A stretch of DNA of 64,000 bases from JADKIH01 sp964595205 (GTDB lineage: Bacteria > Bacteroidota > Bacteroidia > AKYH767-A > 2013-40CM-41-45), in NCBI GenBank assembly GCA_964595205.1, contig CAZQOQ010000037.1, forward strand, positions 186,001 to 250,000, written 5' to 3'. How positions within the stretch are numbered: the stretch's first letter is position 1; every line of letters begins with the position of its first letter. Below, piece after piece: positions 26,429 to 36,376 of this stretch. The notes beneath the pieces are model-generated. The model was given only the letters and a program-made list of their open reading frames with translations, was not told the origin of the DNA and ran no database searches. Position numbers and translations under genes: made by a program.

Positions 26429-27211
26429 TTATTTCAGGTAAACAGCTTTAAATTTTGCAATAATCACATCGTCAGATCCTTTTATTGAGAGTGTGTCATT
26501 CTGTATTGAATAGGTATCTGCCGTTCCGAATATCTTCAGAAATTGTTTCTCAATTTCCATATCCGGGCAAGCCATTTCCGTGCTGCCGAAATTGGAAAAT
26601 GATACATGATTTCTTTCTGACAGCCGATAGGTTCCGAAAAATGAATTGCAACCGGCATTACCTGTTAACTTATTCTCAGCAATTTTTAAGATCATATGCG
26701 GTTCTTTTTTCCAGGTTTCGGACTGTATCACTCGTATCCCGTTTATTTCGATCAGCTTCCAGTACTTTTCAGTAATGCCGGAGTTTTGTTTTGTCAAAAC
26801 ATACTGATCAGAGAGCTTTCCCGTGATGTAATTTCCTTTAAGATCCAGCTGTGTAAGTTTGTTTTCACCAAGTGCATAATAGGCGGGAATGATGTTGTTC
26901 TTTACTTTATCGAGGGTGATGACAGTTCCGGCCTGGTTCCAGCTAAATGTTCCACCCGATTTAGTGATGTCGGTCGACTTATCCAGATATATGGTCTCCA
27001 GCTCGTACGTGTTGTCTTTATTTAATGTAATGGTGGTTTGTATTCCTCTGCAGTCGGCGCATGGAAGAACTCCGGAATAGATGCCTGTCCAGTCAGGTGA
27101 AGATTTACTGTTGTCAGCATGATGAAGATTCGAAGACCCGTTTTTTGCAGTTCGGCATGAAAAAACTGCAATGGAAGTTATGATAAGAAAATACGAGATT
27201 TTAATTTTCAT
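26429..27211 (-). CDS. NlpE-META two-domain lipoprotein
   Basis: The ATG at 27211 gives a lipobox (AVFSC). The first domain is NlpE-like (GIYSGVLPCADCRGIQTTITL, with the CxxC pair). The second, from about residue 150, is a META/HslJ-like domain (WKLIEINGIRV, NKLTGNAGCNSFFGTY, STEMACPDMEIEKQFL). In other bacteria NlpE senses surface contact and envelope or copper stress, and META domains occur in heat- and envelope-stress proteins. It lies 14 bases downstream of the start region of the M14 peptidase operon direction and could be co-transcribed with it. Confidence 0.88.
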   Translation of the reverse strand: MKIKISYFLIITSIAVFSCRTAKNGSSNLHHADNSKSSPDWTGIYSGVLPCADCRGIQTTITLNKDNTYELETIYLDKSTDITKSGGTFSWNQAGTVITLDKVKNNIIPAYYALGENKLTQLDLKGNYITGKLSDQYVLTKQNSGITEKYWKLIEINGIRVIQSETWKKEPHMILKIAENKLTGNAGCNSFFGTYRLSERNHVSFSNFGSTEMACPDMEIEKQFLKIFGTADTYSIQNDTLSIKGSDDVIIAKFKAVYLK

Positions 27212-27224
27212 AATTATCAATATT

Positions 27225-29129
27225 TCAATTCATCGCCCTTCCAACGGGATACAGCAAATACTTCTCATCATAAAATTTTGTCTTGCTGTAAAACCATGAA
27301 TAAATTTCAGTTGGATTATTAGCAAAAGATGTGTCCTGAATTTTCTTTTGTTCAAATTCTTTTTTCAATTCAGTTGAATTTTCCAGCATCTTTTTCATCA
27401 TTGGCTCCATCACATATGCTTCAATGTATTCTGTGCGTTGAAAAATTTCAAGGAAAAAGCCCCAGCTGAAGTATGAATCCGGTGAATCCGGTTCAAGGAG
27501 TATCATCGCGAGGTCGCCGAGAGGCTGATCCGTTGAAATGTATGCAGAACCCGCGGCATACATTTCTTTGCGGTTTTCGGTTTTAAAACCTGATGTCACC
27601 GTTATGTGACCCTCATAGGGTTGAGGAATTCCACGGTCGTTTCCGCGGAGATACTTTATTCCATCCATGCGATACATTTCAACATTTACTTCACGCGGTT
27701 CTGTGAGTATCTCCATGTTAATTCCATGTGTCTTCAATCGTTCAATAATCTCGTATTTGGAAGCAGGCACCCAGTATCCTTTCGGGCGTGTAATCCATCC
27801 ATAGGGCTCTGTTCCTTTAATGTCGTCGATCTTCATCGTAACCGGTTTTCCAAGCCATTCCGCATATTCTGAATTTGTAACCTCAGATTTCAGTATCCGT
27901 GAATCAATTCCCAGAAAATCCATTCGTTCGTTTTTGGGAAAGGATTGATTTTTCACATCATGGCCATTCGTTGCCGTTACTGAATCGATTCTCCCATTTG
28001 GTACTCTCCATGCCGTTGGAATTCTTTCATCTCTTCTTGCGCGATCTGATTTAGTTATTTCGCGGAGCGACTTACCTTCAAGCGAAAGATATTTCATTGT
28101 GCTCTCAAGCAATACGTACGTCCCTAATACTCTTTCCTTAAAGGGTTTCAGCGAGTGATTCTCCACCAGCACGGAAGCCAGATGTCGCAGATCTCCATAG
28201 CTGTTGGAAAATCTGGGCTCGCCTCTTACCAGTGTTGTCCCCTGAGAAAAGTCACGGTCGTTTGAAGCGAAGATCAACTGACCGGGAATGTGTCCGTTCG
28301 ATTTTAAATCTTTATCTGCATTTGGCTTGTATTTTTTTTCCAGCCATTCATTTATTGCCGGAGAATAACCCTGGTCACTAAATCCGCCAAACGTAATATC
28401 GTATTGATAATCTGCTCCGTCGGTCACGTGAATGTCCATGTACAGTAAGGGATCATATTCATTTATTACATTGATCACTGCGGTTAGTTCTTTTGTGTCA
28501 AGTTTAGCGTAGTCGCGGTTCAGGTTCAGGTTTTGCGCATTCGTCCTCCAGCCCATGTTTTGAGGTCCACGCTGGTTAGGCCTGTTGTAGGGCGAAGACC
28601 GTTCATGACCATCAACATTCAGAATTGGAATGAATAACAGGTTAACGTCATCGAGTAAATTTTTCTTTTCACCAAATGCAATGTCGCGAAGCAGCATCAT
28701 ACCGGCATCTTTACCGTCTATCTCGCCGGCATGTATTCCAGCCTGCACAAAGAGGAGAGGTTTGGCGGAATTGTTCAGTGATGCTGCATCTACATTTTTT
28801 TCTTTAGAAGCTATGATCATATAAATTTTTCTGCCTTCAGGACTAGTTCCAATCGGAATCATCGTCAGTAACGGGGAGGCATCTGAAAGTCTCTTCAGCC
28901 AGCTCATTGTTTCATCATAAGCAGGAGTTGATGTGAAGTCTGATTTTTCTGCCGGTGTAATCCACGGATTGTCTTTTTTCACAATGAGCAATTCACTTTT
29001 TCCTTTCCATTCGATAGCCGGAGGAAGATAGGATTGTGAAATTGCATTTTGAATGACCAAAATGAGAAATGAAATGGTCGTTAAACAAAAGGAGACACAG
29101 GATCGCATGAGGAGTATATTACGGGGCAA
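27225..29129 (-). CDS. Secreted M14-family zinc carboxypeptidase
   Basis: After a signal peptide (about residues 14-32) the catalytic domain shows the zinc site H133-x-x-E136 in GIHAGEIDGKD and the third ligand His234 in YMDIHVTDG. An Asn/Arg substrate-binding stretch (NLNRDYAKLDTKE) lies between them. The length of 634 residues includes a long C-terminal extension common in Bacteroidota M14 proteins. It should act in the periplasm or outside the cell on peptides. Confidence 0.88.
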   Translation of the reverse strand: MPRNILLMRSCVSFCLTTISFLILVIQNAISQSYLPPAIEWKGKSELLIVKKDNPWITPAEKSDFTSTPAYDETMSWLKRLSDASPLLTMIPIGTSPEGRKIYMIIASKEKNVDAASLNNSAKPLLFVQAGIHAGEIDGKDAGMMLLRDIAFGEKKNLLDDVNLLFIPILNVDGHERSSPYNRPNQRGPQNMGWRTNAQNLNLNRDYAKLDTKELTAVINVINEYDPLLYMDIHVTDGADYQYDITFGGFSDQGYSPAINEWLEKKYKPNADKDLKSNGHIPGQLIFASNDRDFSQGTTLVRGEPRFSNSYGDLRHLASVLVENHSLKPFKERVLGTYVLLESTMKYLSLEGKSLREITKSDRARRDERIPTAWRVPNGRIDSVTATNGHDVKNQSFPKNERMDFLGIDSRILKSEVTNSEYAEWLGKPVTMKIDDIKGTEPYGWITRPKGYWVPASKYEIIERLKTHGINMEILTEPREVNVEMYRMDGIKYLRGNDRGIPQPYEGHITVTSGFKTENRKEMYAAGSAYISTDQPLGDLAMILLEPDSPDSYFSWGFFLEIFQRTEYIEAYVMEPMMKKMLENSTELKKEFEQKKIQDTSFANNPTEIYSWFYSKTKFYDEKYLLYPVGRAMN

Positions 29130-29218
29130 TTTAGTATTTCAATTTCGATTTACAGATTCTATGATTTCATTTGAACTATTGAGTTTTAAATGATGATTAA
29201 AATTATAAAAAGATTCAC

Positions 29219-30169
29219 TCATGCAGCCCTGGATGTTCTTTTAACTTCCCTGTACCTGGCAAGATTAATCATCAGGACGCTGGCAAGAATAACAGCAAGG
29301 CCGAGAATCTGCACAAAGGTTGTTTTTTCATTGGCGAAGAAAACGCCAAGCAAAACAGCAACCACCGGGTTTACATATGCATAGGTACTGACTTGAGTAG
29401 AAGGCCTTACCTGAAGCAGCCAGACATAAGCAGTATAGGCGGCAATTGAACCGAAGAATATAAGATATGCAATGGAAAACCAGGCCTCAGCAGAAATGTG
29501 ATTCAAGTTTAGCTGCCTCTGCTCTCCGAAGAAAAGGCTTACCAATGTAAATACAACTCCCGCTGCAAACATCTGCCAGCCGACATTTACCGTATTCGAG
29601 CCTGCTGACGTTCTGTATTTTGAATATAATGATCCCGTAACCCAGCAAACGGAACCCAGGATAATGAGCATCATCGATAAAAATTCTTTCGTGTAATTTC
29701 CCATGAGAAATACATCGCTGATTTTCTCGCTGAATAATAAAAGAACTCCGGTGAAACCAATAAGGAGACCGAAGATGATGGACCTGTTATTGAAATTTAA
29801 TTTCCACATCGGTCGGTCAAGCAATACAAACCAGATAGGTGCTGCAGATACGATGATTGCCACAAGTCCGCTGGAAATAAACTGTTCCACCCAGATCACA
29901 ATTCCGGTTCCTCCAAATAACATAAGTATGCCGCTAACAGAGGAATGTTTTATTGCACTGGCGTCTAAAATTCTATCGCCTTTCAGGAGGCTCCATACCA
30001 GCATGATCAATCCTGCCGCAAGAAATCGAAAAGCACCTAATAGCATGGGAGGAAATCCTTTCAAGGCAAGAAGTATAAAAAAATATGTTGAGCCCCACAC
30101 AAGATAGACCGTGGCAAACGATAATATAACAAGGAATGGCGAGACAGTTTTTGTGTTTTGATCGCTCAT
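29219..30169 (-). CDS. EamA/DMT-superfamily transporter
   Basis: About ten membrane helices fall in two EamA repeats, beginning YLVWGSTYFFILLALKGFPPMLLGAFRFL and, in the second half, VNVGWQMFAAGVVFTLVS to AYTAYVWLLQVRPSTQVSTYAYVNPVVAVLLG. The length of 316 residues is normal. These proteins export small metabolites or amino acids; the substrate cannot be told. Confidence 0.9.
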   Translation of the reverse strand: MSDQNTKTVSPFLVILSFATVYLVWGSTYFFILLALKGFPPMLLGAFRFLAAGLIMLVWSLLKGDRILDASAIKHSSVSGILMLFGGTGIVIWVEQFISSGLVAIIVSAAPIWFVLLDRPMWKLNFNNRSIIFGLLIGFTGVLLLFSEKISDVFLMGNYTKEFLSMMLIILGSVCWVTGSLYSKYRTSAGSNTVNVGWQMFAAGVVFTLVSLFFGEQRQLNLNHISAEAWFSIAYLIFFGSIAAYTAYVWLLQVRPSTQVSTYAYVNPVVAVLLGVFFANEKTTFVQILGLAVILASVLMINLARYREVKRTSRAA

Positions 30170-30221
30170 ATAAAAAGTGGGAAATGAGAAAACGAAACTA
30201 CATAAAACATTTAACCAATTG

Positions 30222-31028
30222 CTAATTCATTGAAGAAGTATCGGGATTATTTAATTCATCAGCTATTGCAGTGATGGATTCCTTAATATGTGAAATCAGC
30301 TTCTTTCTCTCCCTGTATAAACCCGCTTTTAATTTTTCAGGTGTTTTATTCCCGTGGTTCCGGTCTTTAATTTTAGCTGCTGTTCTTGAAAAATGTTTCA
30401 GAATTACCAGTCGGTCGTGATACTTACCCAGCAGATTCATCAGTTCTTCGGTGTCGCCCAGGTTATTTTTTTGCGATTTAACCGGATCGATCTTCGAAAT
30501 GTAACTATACATTTTTAACTGTTTACGAAGCAGATGAAGTGCGGCAGGACTATAGTCATTCGCTGAAAGTAATTCATGAATTCTCACTTCTGCTGATCTG
30601 AGAAAAAGTTTAATTTTCTTCCGGTTTAGCCCTGTTATTTTGGCATCTATTTTCCTGGCATTTCTGGTTAGATCAGCTTCGTTCTTTAGCTTATAAAATT
30701 TTTTTTGTGCTATTAACCTCTCTGATCTAAGCTGAAATTTGCAGTTGGCCAGGAATTTATTTAAGGGAAATTTTTTAAGATAATTTTCTTCCAGCTGCAG
30801 ATCTCTTATTTTGCCTGCCTGCCGGAAAATATCTTTAAAGGGCCTGTATGACTTCTTTCTTTTGAATTTTCCTGTGCTGAAATTTAACAGGTGGAATATC
30901 GCGTTTAGTTTTTTGATTTCGACCCTTAACCTGTGATAGACTCCGGTCGTAAATTCTCTTTCCGGTTTAGATAGTATTGAAATAATTGTTGTTAGCCTTT
31001 TTTTATAATATTTTCTTAGGGCCCTCAT
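30222..31028 (-). CDS. CHAD-domain protein
   Basis: The protein is all helical and very rich in Lys/Arg and His. Conserved CHAD features include VYHRLRVEIKKLNAIFHLL at residues 31-49 and the second half ALHLLRKQLKMYSYIS and LGKYHDRLVILKHF. CHAD domains bind inorganic polyphosphate. No CYTH phosphatase gene is next to it. It is probably a cytosolic polyphosphate-associated protein. Confidence 0.8.
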   Translation of the reverse strand: MRALRKYYKKRLTTIISILSKPEREFTTGVYHRLRVEIKKLNAIFHLLNFSTGKFKRKKSYRPFKDIFRQAGKIRDLQLEENYLKKFPLNKFLANCKFQLRSERLIAQKKFYKLKNEADLTRNARKIDAKITGLNRKKIKLFLRSAEVRIHELLSANDYSPAALHLLRKQLKMYSYISKIDPVKSQKNNLGDTEELMNLLGKYHDRLVILKHFSRTAAKIKDRNHGNKTPEKLKAGLYRERKKLISHIKESITAIADELNNPDTSSMN

Positions 31029-31078
31029 GATTGCATGATCAGGAATTGCATGTCGTTTAAACCGGATTAGTCCACATT

Positions 31079-31735
31079 TTACGCACGAATAATAATTTTA
31101 CTTGCATATTTTTTATTTACAACCCACAGATACAAGGGGACAAGGGCTGGTGTCATCCTGCCTACCCAGGCAGGAAATATGTATGAAATAATCAATCCTA
31201 ATCCAAAGATCACAGGCATCATCCAGCTCCTGGCAATATAGGTTTTAACCAGATACCTGTCTTCGAATCCCGAAGAGATTTTGTTTTTCGAAAAAGCCAT
31301 GTGTCTTACCAGGAGAAAACTGCAAATTCCGGTTATGAAAATATTAATCGTATAGATCAAATATGGTGCATGTAAATGAGGAAAATAGAACTCACTGTAC
31401 AACGCCGTTGTGAAGGGCATAAGGACGATGGAGAAAAGAAATAAGATATTAAGCCAGATGAGTTTACTGTCGTATCCTGTGAGAAAGCTGAATAACCTGT
31501 GATGAACGGTCCAGTAAATTCCAATAATAAAAAAGCTTAGTATGAATCCGAAAAATTTTGGAAGAAGATGAAAAAGTTCCTCCCAGACCCGTTCATCATT
31601 GATTTCGGATTCAATGTGTGGGACTTTTATCTCAATTACGAGAAGGGTAATGGCAATGGCAAATACTGCATCGCTGAACAAGATCATCCGTTCCAGTTGA
31701 AATTCTTTCTTTAAATTTTTTTCAAGTTTGTTCAT
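31079..31735 (-). CDS. TMEM175-family (DUF1211) potassium channel, copy 1
   Basis: Six membrane helices with the signature RMILFSDAVFAIAITLLVIE in helix 1 (FSD at 20-22), the pore-lining motif of bacterial TMEM175 potassium channels. The length of 218 residues is typical for the one-repeat bacterial form, which assembles as a tetramer. Two further family members lie 8-11 kb away in this window. Confidence 0.88.
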   Translation of the reverse strand: MNKLEKNLKKEFQLERMILFSDAVFAIAITLLVIEIKVPHIESEINDERVWEELFHLLPKFFGFILSFFIIGIYWTVHHRLFSFLTGYDSKLIWLNILFLFSIVLMPFTTALYSEFYFPHLHAPYLIYTINIFITGICSFLLVRHMAFSKNKISSGFEDRYLVKTYIARSWMMPVIFGLGLIISYIFPAWVGRMTPALVPLYLWVVNKKYASKIIIRA

Positions 31736-31776
31736 ACCGGCAGTTGCTTGTTATAAGAAACCTGTGATTTAATTAT

Positions 31777-32244
31777 TCAATCAGGAATGATCTTCGACCT
31801 GGTTATCTTTTTCACTGAGTCAAGGTAAAGAGGCAAGGCTGCAGAACCATACCAGGGATAAAGAACGGGATAGAGCAGGTCAGCTTTAATGGCCGGATCC
31901 GTTTGAAGTAATTTGTTTGCCTCTTCAAGGTTGGAAACATTGAGCACAAACAGGCCTCTGAAATCATCATTATTTGCATTGAATGGCCCGGCGACAATCA
32001 ACTGTCTGCTATCTGCCAGTCTGCCGATGTTTTTCATATGCCCTGCAAAGCAGCTGTCAATGAAATTTTTGTCGGTTGTCTTATTCTGACCCGTTTTAAG
32101 GATAACGAAAACATAGGATTTCATTCCATACTCATCCGCACCGAGTGATTTGGCCAGGGCTTCGTCATACGAAGAATCATTTTTCTGTCCGTATGCATAA
32201 AGTGAATGGATAATAATATACAATGCAAGCAGGAAATTTTTCAT
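31777..32244 (-). CDS. Secreted YCII-related protein
   Basis: A signal peptide (FLLALYIIIHSLYAYGQ) precedes a YCII-like ferredoxin-fold domain: YVFVILKTGQN, HMKNIGRLADSRQLIVAGPF, DFRGLFVLNVSNLEEANKLL and DLLYPVLYPWYGSA. YCII proteins are usually small cytosolic proteins; here the domain is exported. The function is unknown. Confidence 0.75.
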   Translation of the reverse strand: MKNFLLALYIIIHSLYAYGQKNDSSYDEALAKSLGADEYGMKSYVFVILKTGQNKTTDKNFIDSCFAGHMKNIGRLADSRQLIVAGPFNANNDDFRGLFVLNVSNLEEANKLLQTDPAIKADLLYPVLYPWYGSAALPLYLDSVKKITRSKIIPD

Positions 32245-32317
32245 TTGAATGGTTTTTAAGATTGATTCTGAGAGGTCAATTAGTATGAAAGAGATTTATT
32301 TAAAAAAAGCGCGGATG

Positions 32318-32794
32318 TTACTTCTTTAGGAAGGCTGAATACATCCAGACTAATTTTTCCTGTTCACGTATATAGTCACTCATCAGCGCATTTGTGCCTT
32401 CATCGCCTGCATTGTCTGAGAGTGTAAGCAATTCGCGTTGGTGTACGATGATAATTTCAAGGGAATTGAGAACGGATTGAACACCCTTCTTGCCATCAGA
32501 AACATTTTTAACATTTTTAATTCTTGCGGTACTGAGATAATCTTCAAATGTATGGAGCGGAGTCATGCCAAGTGTCAGAATCCGTTCAGCCACTTCATCG
32601 ATTTTCACCAGGAGGTTTGTATACAGTTCTTCGAATTTCAGGTGCAGCTCAAAAAACTTGTCGCCTTTAATATTCCAGTGAAATCCTCTCGTGTTTTGAT
32701 AGAAAATCATATAGTCGGCGAGAAGCATATTCAGTTTGTTGGCGAGTTCTATACTTTTATTTTTATCGAGCCCGATTTGATTTTTTGTTGCCAT
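32318..32794 (-). CDS. dps: Dps-like DNA-binding ferritin
   Basis: The ATG at 32794 is preferred over a TTG two codons upstream. The inter-subunit ferroxidase ligands have exact Dps spacing: His39, His51, Asp66 and Glu70 (FHWNI, ELHLKF, KIDEVAE). Dps forms 12-mers that oxidise iron with peroxide and bind DNA under starvation or oxidative stress. The length of 158 residues is normal. Confidence 0.92.
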   Translation of the reverse strand: MATKNQIGLDKNKSIELANKLNMLLADYMIFYQNTRGFHWNIKGDKFFELHLKFEELYTNLLVKIDEVAERILTLGMTPLHTFEDYLSTARIKNVKNVSDGKKGVQSVLNSLEIIIVHQRELLTLSDNAGDEGTNALMSDYIREQEKLVWMYSAFLKK

Positions 32795-32816
32795 GATCAA
32801 TGAATTTTTATTTAAT

Positions 32817-32824
32817 CAAAGATA
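32817..32824 (-). promoter_or_regulatory. -7 promoter box of the Dps gene
   Basis: Read on the minus strand the site is TATCTTTG, an exact TAnnTTTG match 22 bases before the ATG of the Dps gene, giving a very short leader. Confidence 0.55.
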
Positions 32825-32903
32825 CTATTCTTCTGATGATCTGATAGCATGATGCACCAGGATCAGGGCCTAATAATATAAAATGTGGATGGTAAATAAA
32901 AGA

Positions 32904-35360
32904 TTATTTTATGATGGAAACAGAACCTTTAAAATCATGCGGGAAATCGAGCATGTCTTTAAGGCTGATGATATAGATATACGTATCATCAGGACAACCA
33001 TTCCCGGGCCATGGCGATCCGATATCGTTGGACGTATAGGCCGTTTTACCCCAACGGTCAATGATCCTCAGATGGTATTCTTTTATTCCCGTTCCAATAC
33101 CGGAAAAGAAATCATTGAGTCCGTCTGCATTAGGAGTAAAGGCGTTGGGTACAAAAAATGAAAAATTCTCACCGACATACACATGGTCGGCTGAATTATT
33201 CTTACAGCCGTTCTTATCCTGGATAATCAGTTTCACATCAAAGTTGCCGGTATCTTTAAATACATGTGATAGGCTTTTAACGGTCGAAATCTGACCATCG
33301 CCGAAGGTCCATTCCCTGGAAATTGCAGTAGGAGAAAGGTCTGTAAACTCGAATTTGGCATTTTCTAAAAATGCGGCTTTGGGATCTACGGTAAATTCTA
33401 CAGGTGGCAGGGGAAAAACAAGTATACTGTCTTCAATCGTATTTGAACAACTGGTTACAGGATCAATATACGAATAGAGGATTTTATGAATTCCGACAGA
33501 GGCATACTTTGGATGAAATACGTTATTGCTGATTCCGTCGCCGCTGTAATCACCACCTGCGGGAGTTGCGGAAATCAAAGGGAATTCATTTGCGTCGATA
33601 CAGACATCGTCCGGATGGGGAAAATTCAGTATTGGTAACTGATTTACCGATAGAGTTGTTATGATAAGGCTGTCGCAGCCCATTGAGGTTGTAAATGCAT
33701 CATAATAAATTCCAGGATGATCGTATGAGTTATTGTTAATCGAATAATTTTCACCCTCACAAATCGACACGGGATTATTTAGCTGGTATGACGGATTAAC
33801 ATGCAGAGTTGTATTGACAACAGAATCGCAACCGTTCAGCGTCATTATAGTATCGGAGTAACTTCCTTCAATTGTGTAAACATGATTGCTGATTGTATAA
33901 TTCTCTCCTTCACAGATAGTCTGGGACTGATTAAAAATACCGGTTGCAAGTACACTTAGATGAGTAATTACGGTTGAATCGCAACCATTCAAATTTGTAA
34001 ATACATCAGTATAATTACCGGGTGAGGTATATACATGAGAGTTGATTACGTAATGTTCACCATCGCAAATTGAAATATAATTATCAGAATATGATTGAGG
34101 TGGTTGGTTGATGGTGAATTGAACAGACTGACTGCATCCGCTGCTGTCTGAAACTGTAAAAGTGTAAATTCCTGCGGAAAGATTACTGGCAATTGGACCA
34201 TGCTGGATGGGAATTGTATTCCACGAATAGCTCAGCGTTCCCGTACCACCTGTAACGTTTGCAACTGCGCTTCCGTCATTTTCACCGAAGCAGGAAACCT
34301 GGGTTGGCGTCACCCGGTTGATCTGAATGGGCTGCCCATTGAAAGAATCATTCACAATTTCACAGTCGCCGCCCAGGGTGTAAACAGCAGAAAATAACCC
34401 AGTTCCCAGATTACCGGCTGATATACTTAAAGTGGAATCCGTCTGGCCCACCAGGGCAATTCCATTTTTATACCATTGCCAGGTTCCACCCACTGTATCT
34501 GAACCTGAATGTAAGACTACGTCATTGTTGCATACCAGTCCGGTCGTGTGAAGACTCAATGGAACAAACGAAGCGGTAGTATTTAATATCAGGTTGTCGA
34601 AATAAAAATACGGGAAACATGGTACTCCATTATATGAAGGTGGAAGGTTGCAAGGAGCACCTAAAATCATGGCAGCTACATTGAAAGTAGGTGTAAAAGT
34701 GATACTGATCACTCCCCAGTTACCAACAGGTGTATAGTTGACGCTACCCAACACAACCCAATCGGGTTGTGGCGGACAACCAAACGTGCTTATAGGCATA
34801 TTCGAGCAAAAAGCACTTCCATAAATTGTAATATCTACCGGGCCATAGAAAATGCTTCCTCCATTGCAGATATCATGATCGCCATCAAAAGGACCAGAAG
34901 CTATCTGCATTTGAATAGTATAAGATTGGCCGGCGACCATCGGAGAGAGCAGGCAAGAACCAATATATTCCTGCCATCCCGTTCGAAAGATTGTTGCGAC
35001 ACAGGCATTGCCATTTGGGAAGGGGAGAATTCCAGGAAGGAGATTTGCATTACAGATAAATCCGCAGGTGTTTAAATAATCAGTCGTAGGATTGGTAGCC
35101 TGTATCCATCCGACAGAACAATTCATCTGGCTTAATCCGTTTGGGCAACAATTAATTTGTTCAAAAGAAGGGTTCGGTATCAGCGAGGTAACTACATGGC
35201 CGGTATCACCTATATGAGTACAGTGGCAGCCGGCAGTATCGTTGAGATCAATCAATCCATTTCCGTCGTCATCAATTCCATTGTCACAGATTTCCTGTCC
35301 GGCGGCAGATTCAAAGTATGAAATAAAAAAAACTACAAGAATATATTTGATAATCGTCAT
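32904..35360 (-). CDS. Large T9SS type B (gliding-motility-associated) surface protein
   Basis: After a signal peptide (1-21) and an EF-hand-like NGIDDDGNGLIDLND stretch comes a jelly-roll-like domain (about 55-265). Next are an Ig-like segment, one SprB-like repeat (350-420, SCFGENDGSAVANVTGGTG), three tandem repeats of about 52 residues (429-573) and a PKD domain (about 655-730, WTFGDGQ). A type B C-terminal domain follows (735-818, FVPNAFTPNADGLNDFF to the end). The protein is likely exported by the type IX system and held on the surface, where it may serve adhesion or motility. Confidence 0.88.
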   Translation of the reverse strand: MTIIKYILVVFFISYFESAAGQEICDNGIDDDGNGLIDLNDTAGCHCTHIGDTGHVVTSLIPNPSFEQINCCPNGLSQMNCSVGWIQATNPTTDYLNTCGFICNANLLPGILPFPNGNACVATIFRTGWQEYIGSCLLSPMVAGQSYTIQMQIASGPFDGDHDICNGGSIFYGPVDITIYGSAFCSNMPISTFGCPPQPDWVVLGSVNYTPVGNWGVISITFTPTFNVAAMILGAPCNLPPSYNGVPCFPYFYFDNLILNTTASFVPLSLHTTGLVCNNDVVLHSGSDTVGGTWQWYKNGIALVGQTDSTLSISAGNLGTGLFSAVYTLGGDCEIVNDSFNGQPIQINRVTPTQVSCFGENDGSAVANVTGGTGTLSYSWNTIPIQHGPIASNLSAGIYTFTVSDSSGCSQSVQFTINQPPQSYSDNYISICDGEHYVINSHVYTSPGNYTDVFTNLNGCDSTVITHLSVLATGIFNQSQTICEGENYTISNHVYTIEGSYSDTIMTLNGCDSVVNTTLHVNPSYQLNNPVSICEGENYSINNNSYDHPGIYYDAFTTSMGCDSLIITTLSVNQLPILNFPHPDDVCIDANEFPLISATPAGGDYSGDGISNNVFHPKYASVGIHKILYSYIDPVTSCSNTIEDSILVFPLPPVEFTVDPKAAFLENAKFEFTDLSPTAISREWTFGDGQISTVKSLSHVFKDTGNFDVKLIIQDKNGCKNNSADHVYVGENFSFFVPNAFTPNADGLNDFFSGIGTGIKEYHLRIIDRWGKTAYTSNDIGSPWPGNGCPDDTYIYIISLKDMLDFPHDFKGSVSIIK
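33642..34076 (-). repeat. Three tandem coding repeats in the type B surface protein
   Basis: Each unit of about 52 residues has the pattern ICxGExYxIxxxxYxxxGxYxDxxxxxxGCDSxxxTxLxV. The units are separated by 5-10 variable residues. The paired Cys in each unit suggest one disulfide per repeat. Such modules typically vary in number between strains. Confidence 0.8.
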
Positions 35361-35515
35361 GAAGGATTCAAATATGAAAAATTAGAAATTATTATCGGAT
35401 CTTTTTAGAAATGTACAAAAAGTTTTGGAAGATCAAATAAATTAAATGTCATAATTACAAGACTAAATGAAAAATAGTTGTTAATAAACATAAATGGCGG
35501 GTAAGCAGCATCCTG

Positions 35516-36328
35516 TTATTTTAATAATGTGGATTCTGTACTGCTATTCAGGAATTCTTCAATGACAGGAATTATAAAATCGGTTTCTTTTGTATCGGGT
35601 GTGATCGTCGTAATTTCACCGATACATTTTCCGTGTCCACCCGGAATAATGGCAAGCCGGCTGTTGCGAATCAAACGATGCATTTCCAAAGCATGTTCCG
35701 GAGTAAGTACATCCTGGTCGCCCGCAACAATCAATGTCGGAGATTTGATTTTTTCTATTTCTTTGTCTGGGATGTCTTTAAATTCCAGCATTCTCTTTGC
35801 GCATTTGTCGTGCATGGATTGCAATGCACCGGGATCGGAGTTTACTTTCAGAAAACCATCTTTCAGCTGTTGAGGCATGTCTTTGATGGTGGCATGTTTC
35901 ATAAATTCCCGGAAGCCGGGAGGAGTTCCGTTTTTCTTAAAGATGGCGGAACATACAATTATTTTACCGGCTATTTCAGGATGCCGGATAGCCAGTTGAA
36001 GAGTAGTGGTGGCGCCGTTACTGAAGCCGAAGATATCTGCATTGGTAATATTTAATTTTTTCAGCAAGCCTGCAACATCATCGGCATCCTGTTCAAAAGA
36101 GAGATCAGCATTTCTGTCGCTTGTCCTGCCATGTGCCTGCAATTCCACTGCGATGATTTGCCTGTGTAACGAAAGCGCCGGGATGATCCTGCCAAATGAG
36201 GTTTGAATGGTTGAACCTCCGCCATGTATCAATACCAGTGGTTTCCCGGTTCCATAAATTTCATAATACATTTTGATTCCGTTGACATCAACATAACCGT
36301 TCTTAAATTCGATGGAGTCAGTATTCAC
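35516..36328 (-). CDS. Alpha/beta hydrolase
   Basis: The oxyanion loop is HGGGST (35-40), the nucleophile elbow is GFSNGA (Ser103), the acid is in LIVAGDQDVLTP and the His is in IIPGGHGKC. The length of 270 residues is normal. The reaction is hydrolysis of an ester, lactone or similar small molecule; the substrate is unknown. Confidence 0.88.
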   Translation of the reverse strand: MNTDSIEFKNGYVDVNGIKMYYEIYGTGKPLVLIHGGGSTIQTSFGRIIPALSLHRQIIAVELQAHGRTSDRNADLSFEQDADDVAGLLKKLNITNADIFGFSNGATTTLQLAIRHPEIAGKIIVCSAIFKKNGTPPGFREFMKHATIKDMPQQLKDGFLKVNSDPGALQSMHDKCAKRMLEFKDIPDKEIEKIKSPTLIVAGDQDVLTPEHALEMHRLIRNSRLAIIPGGHGKCIGEITTITPDTKETDFIIPVIEEFLNSSTESTLLK

Positions 36329-36376
36329 AGTAGTATGCTTCGATTCTTTTTTATCATTATGCTAAATAATAAAATA

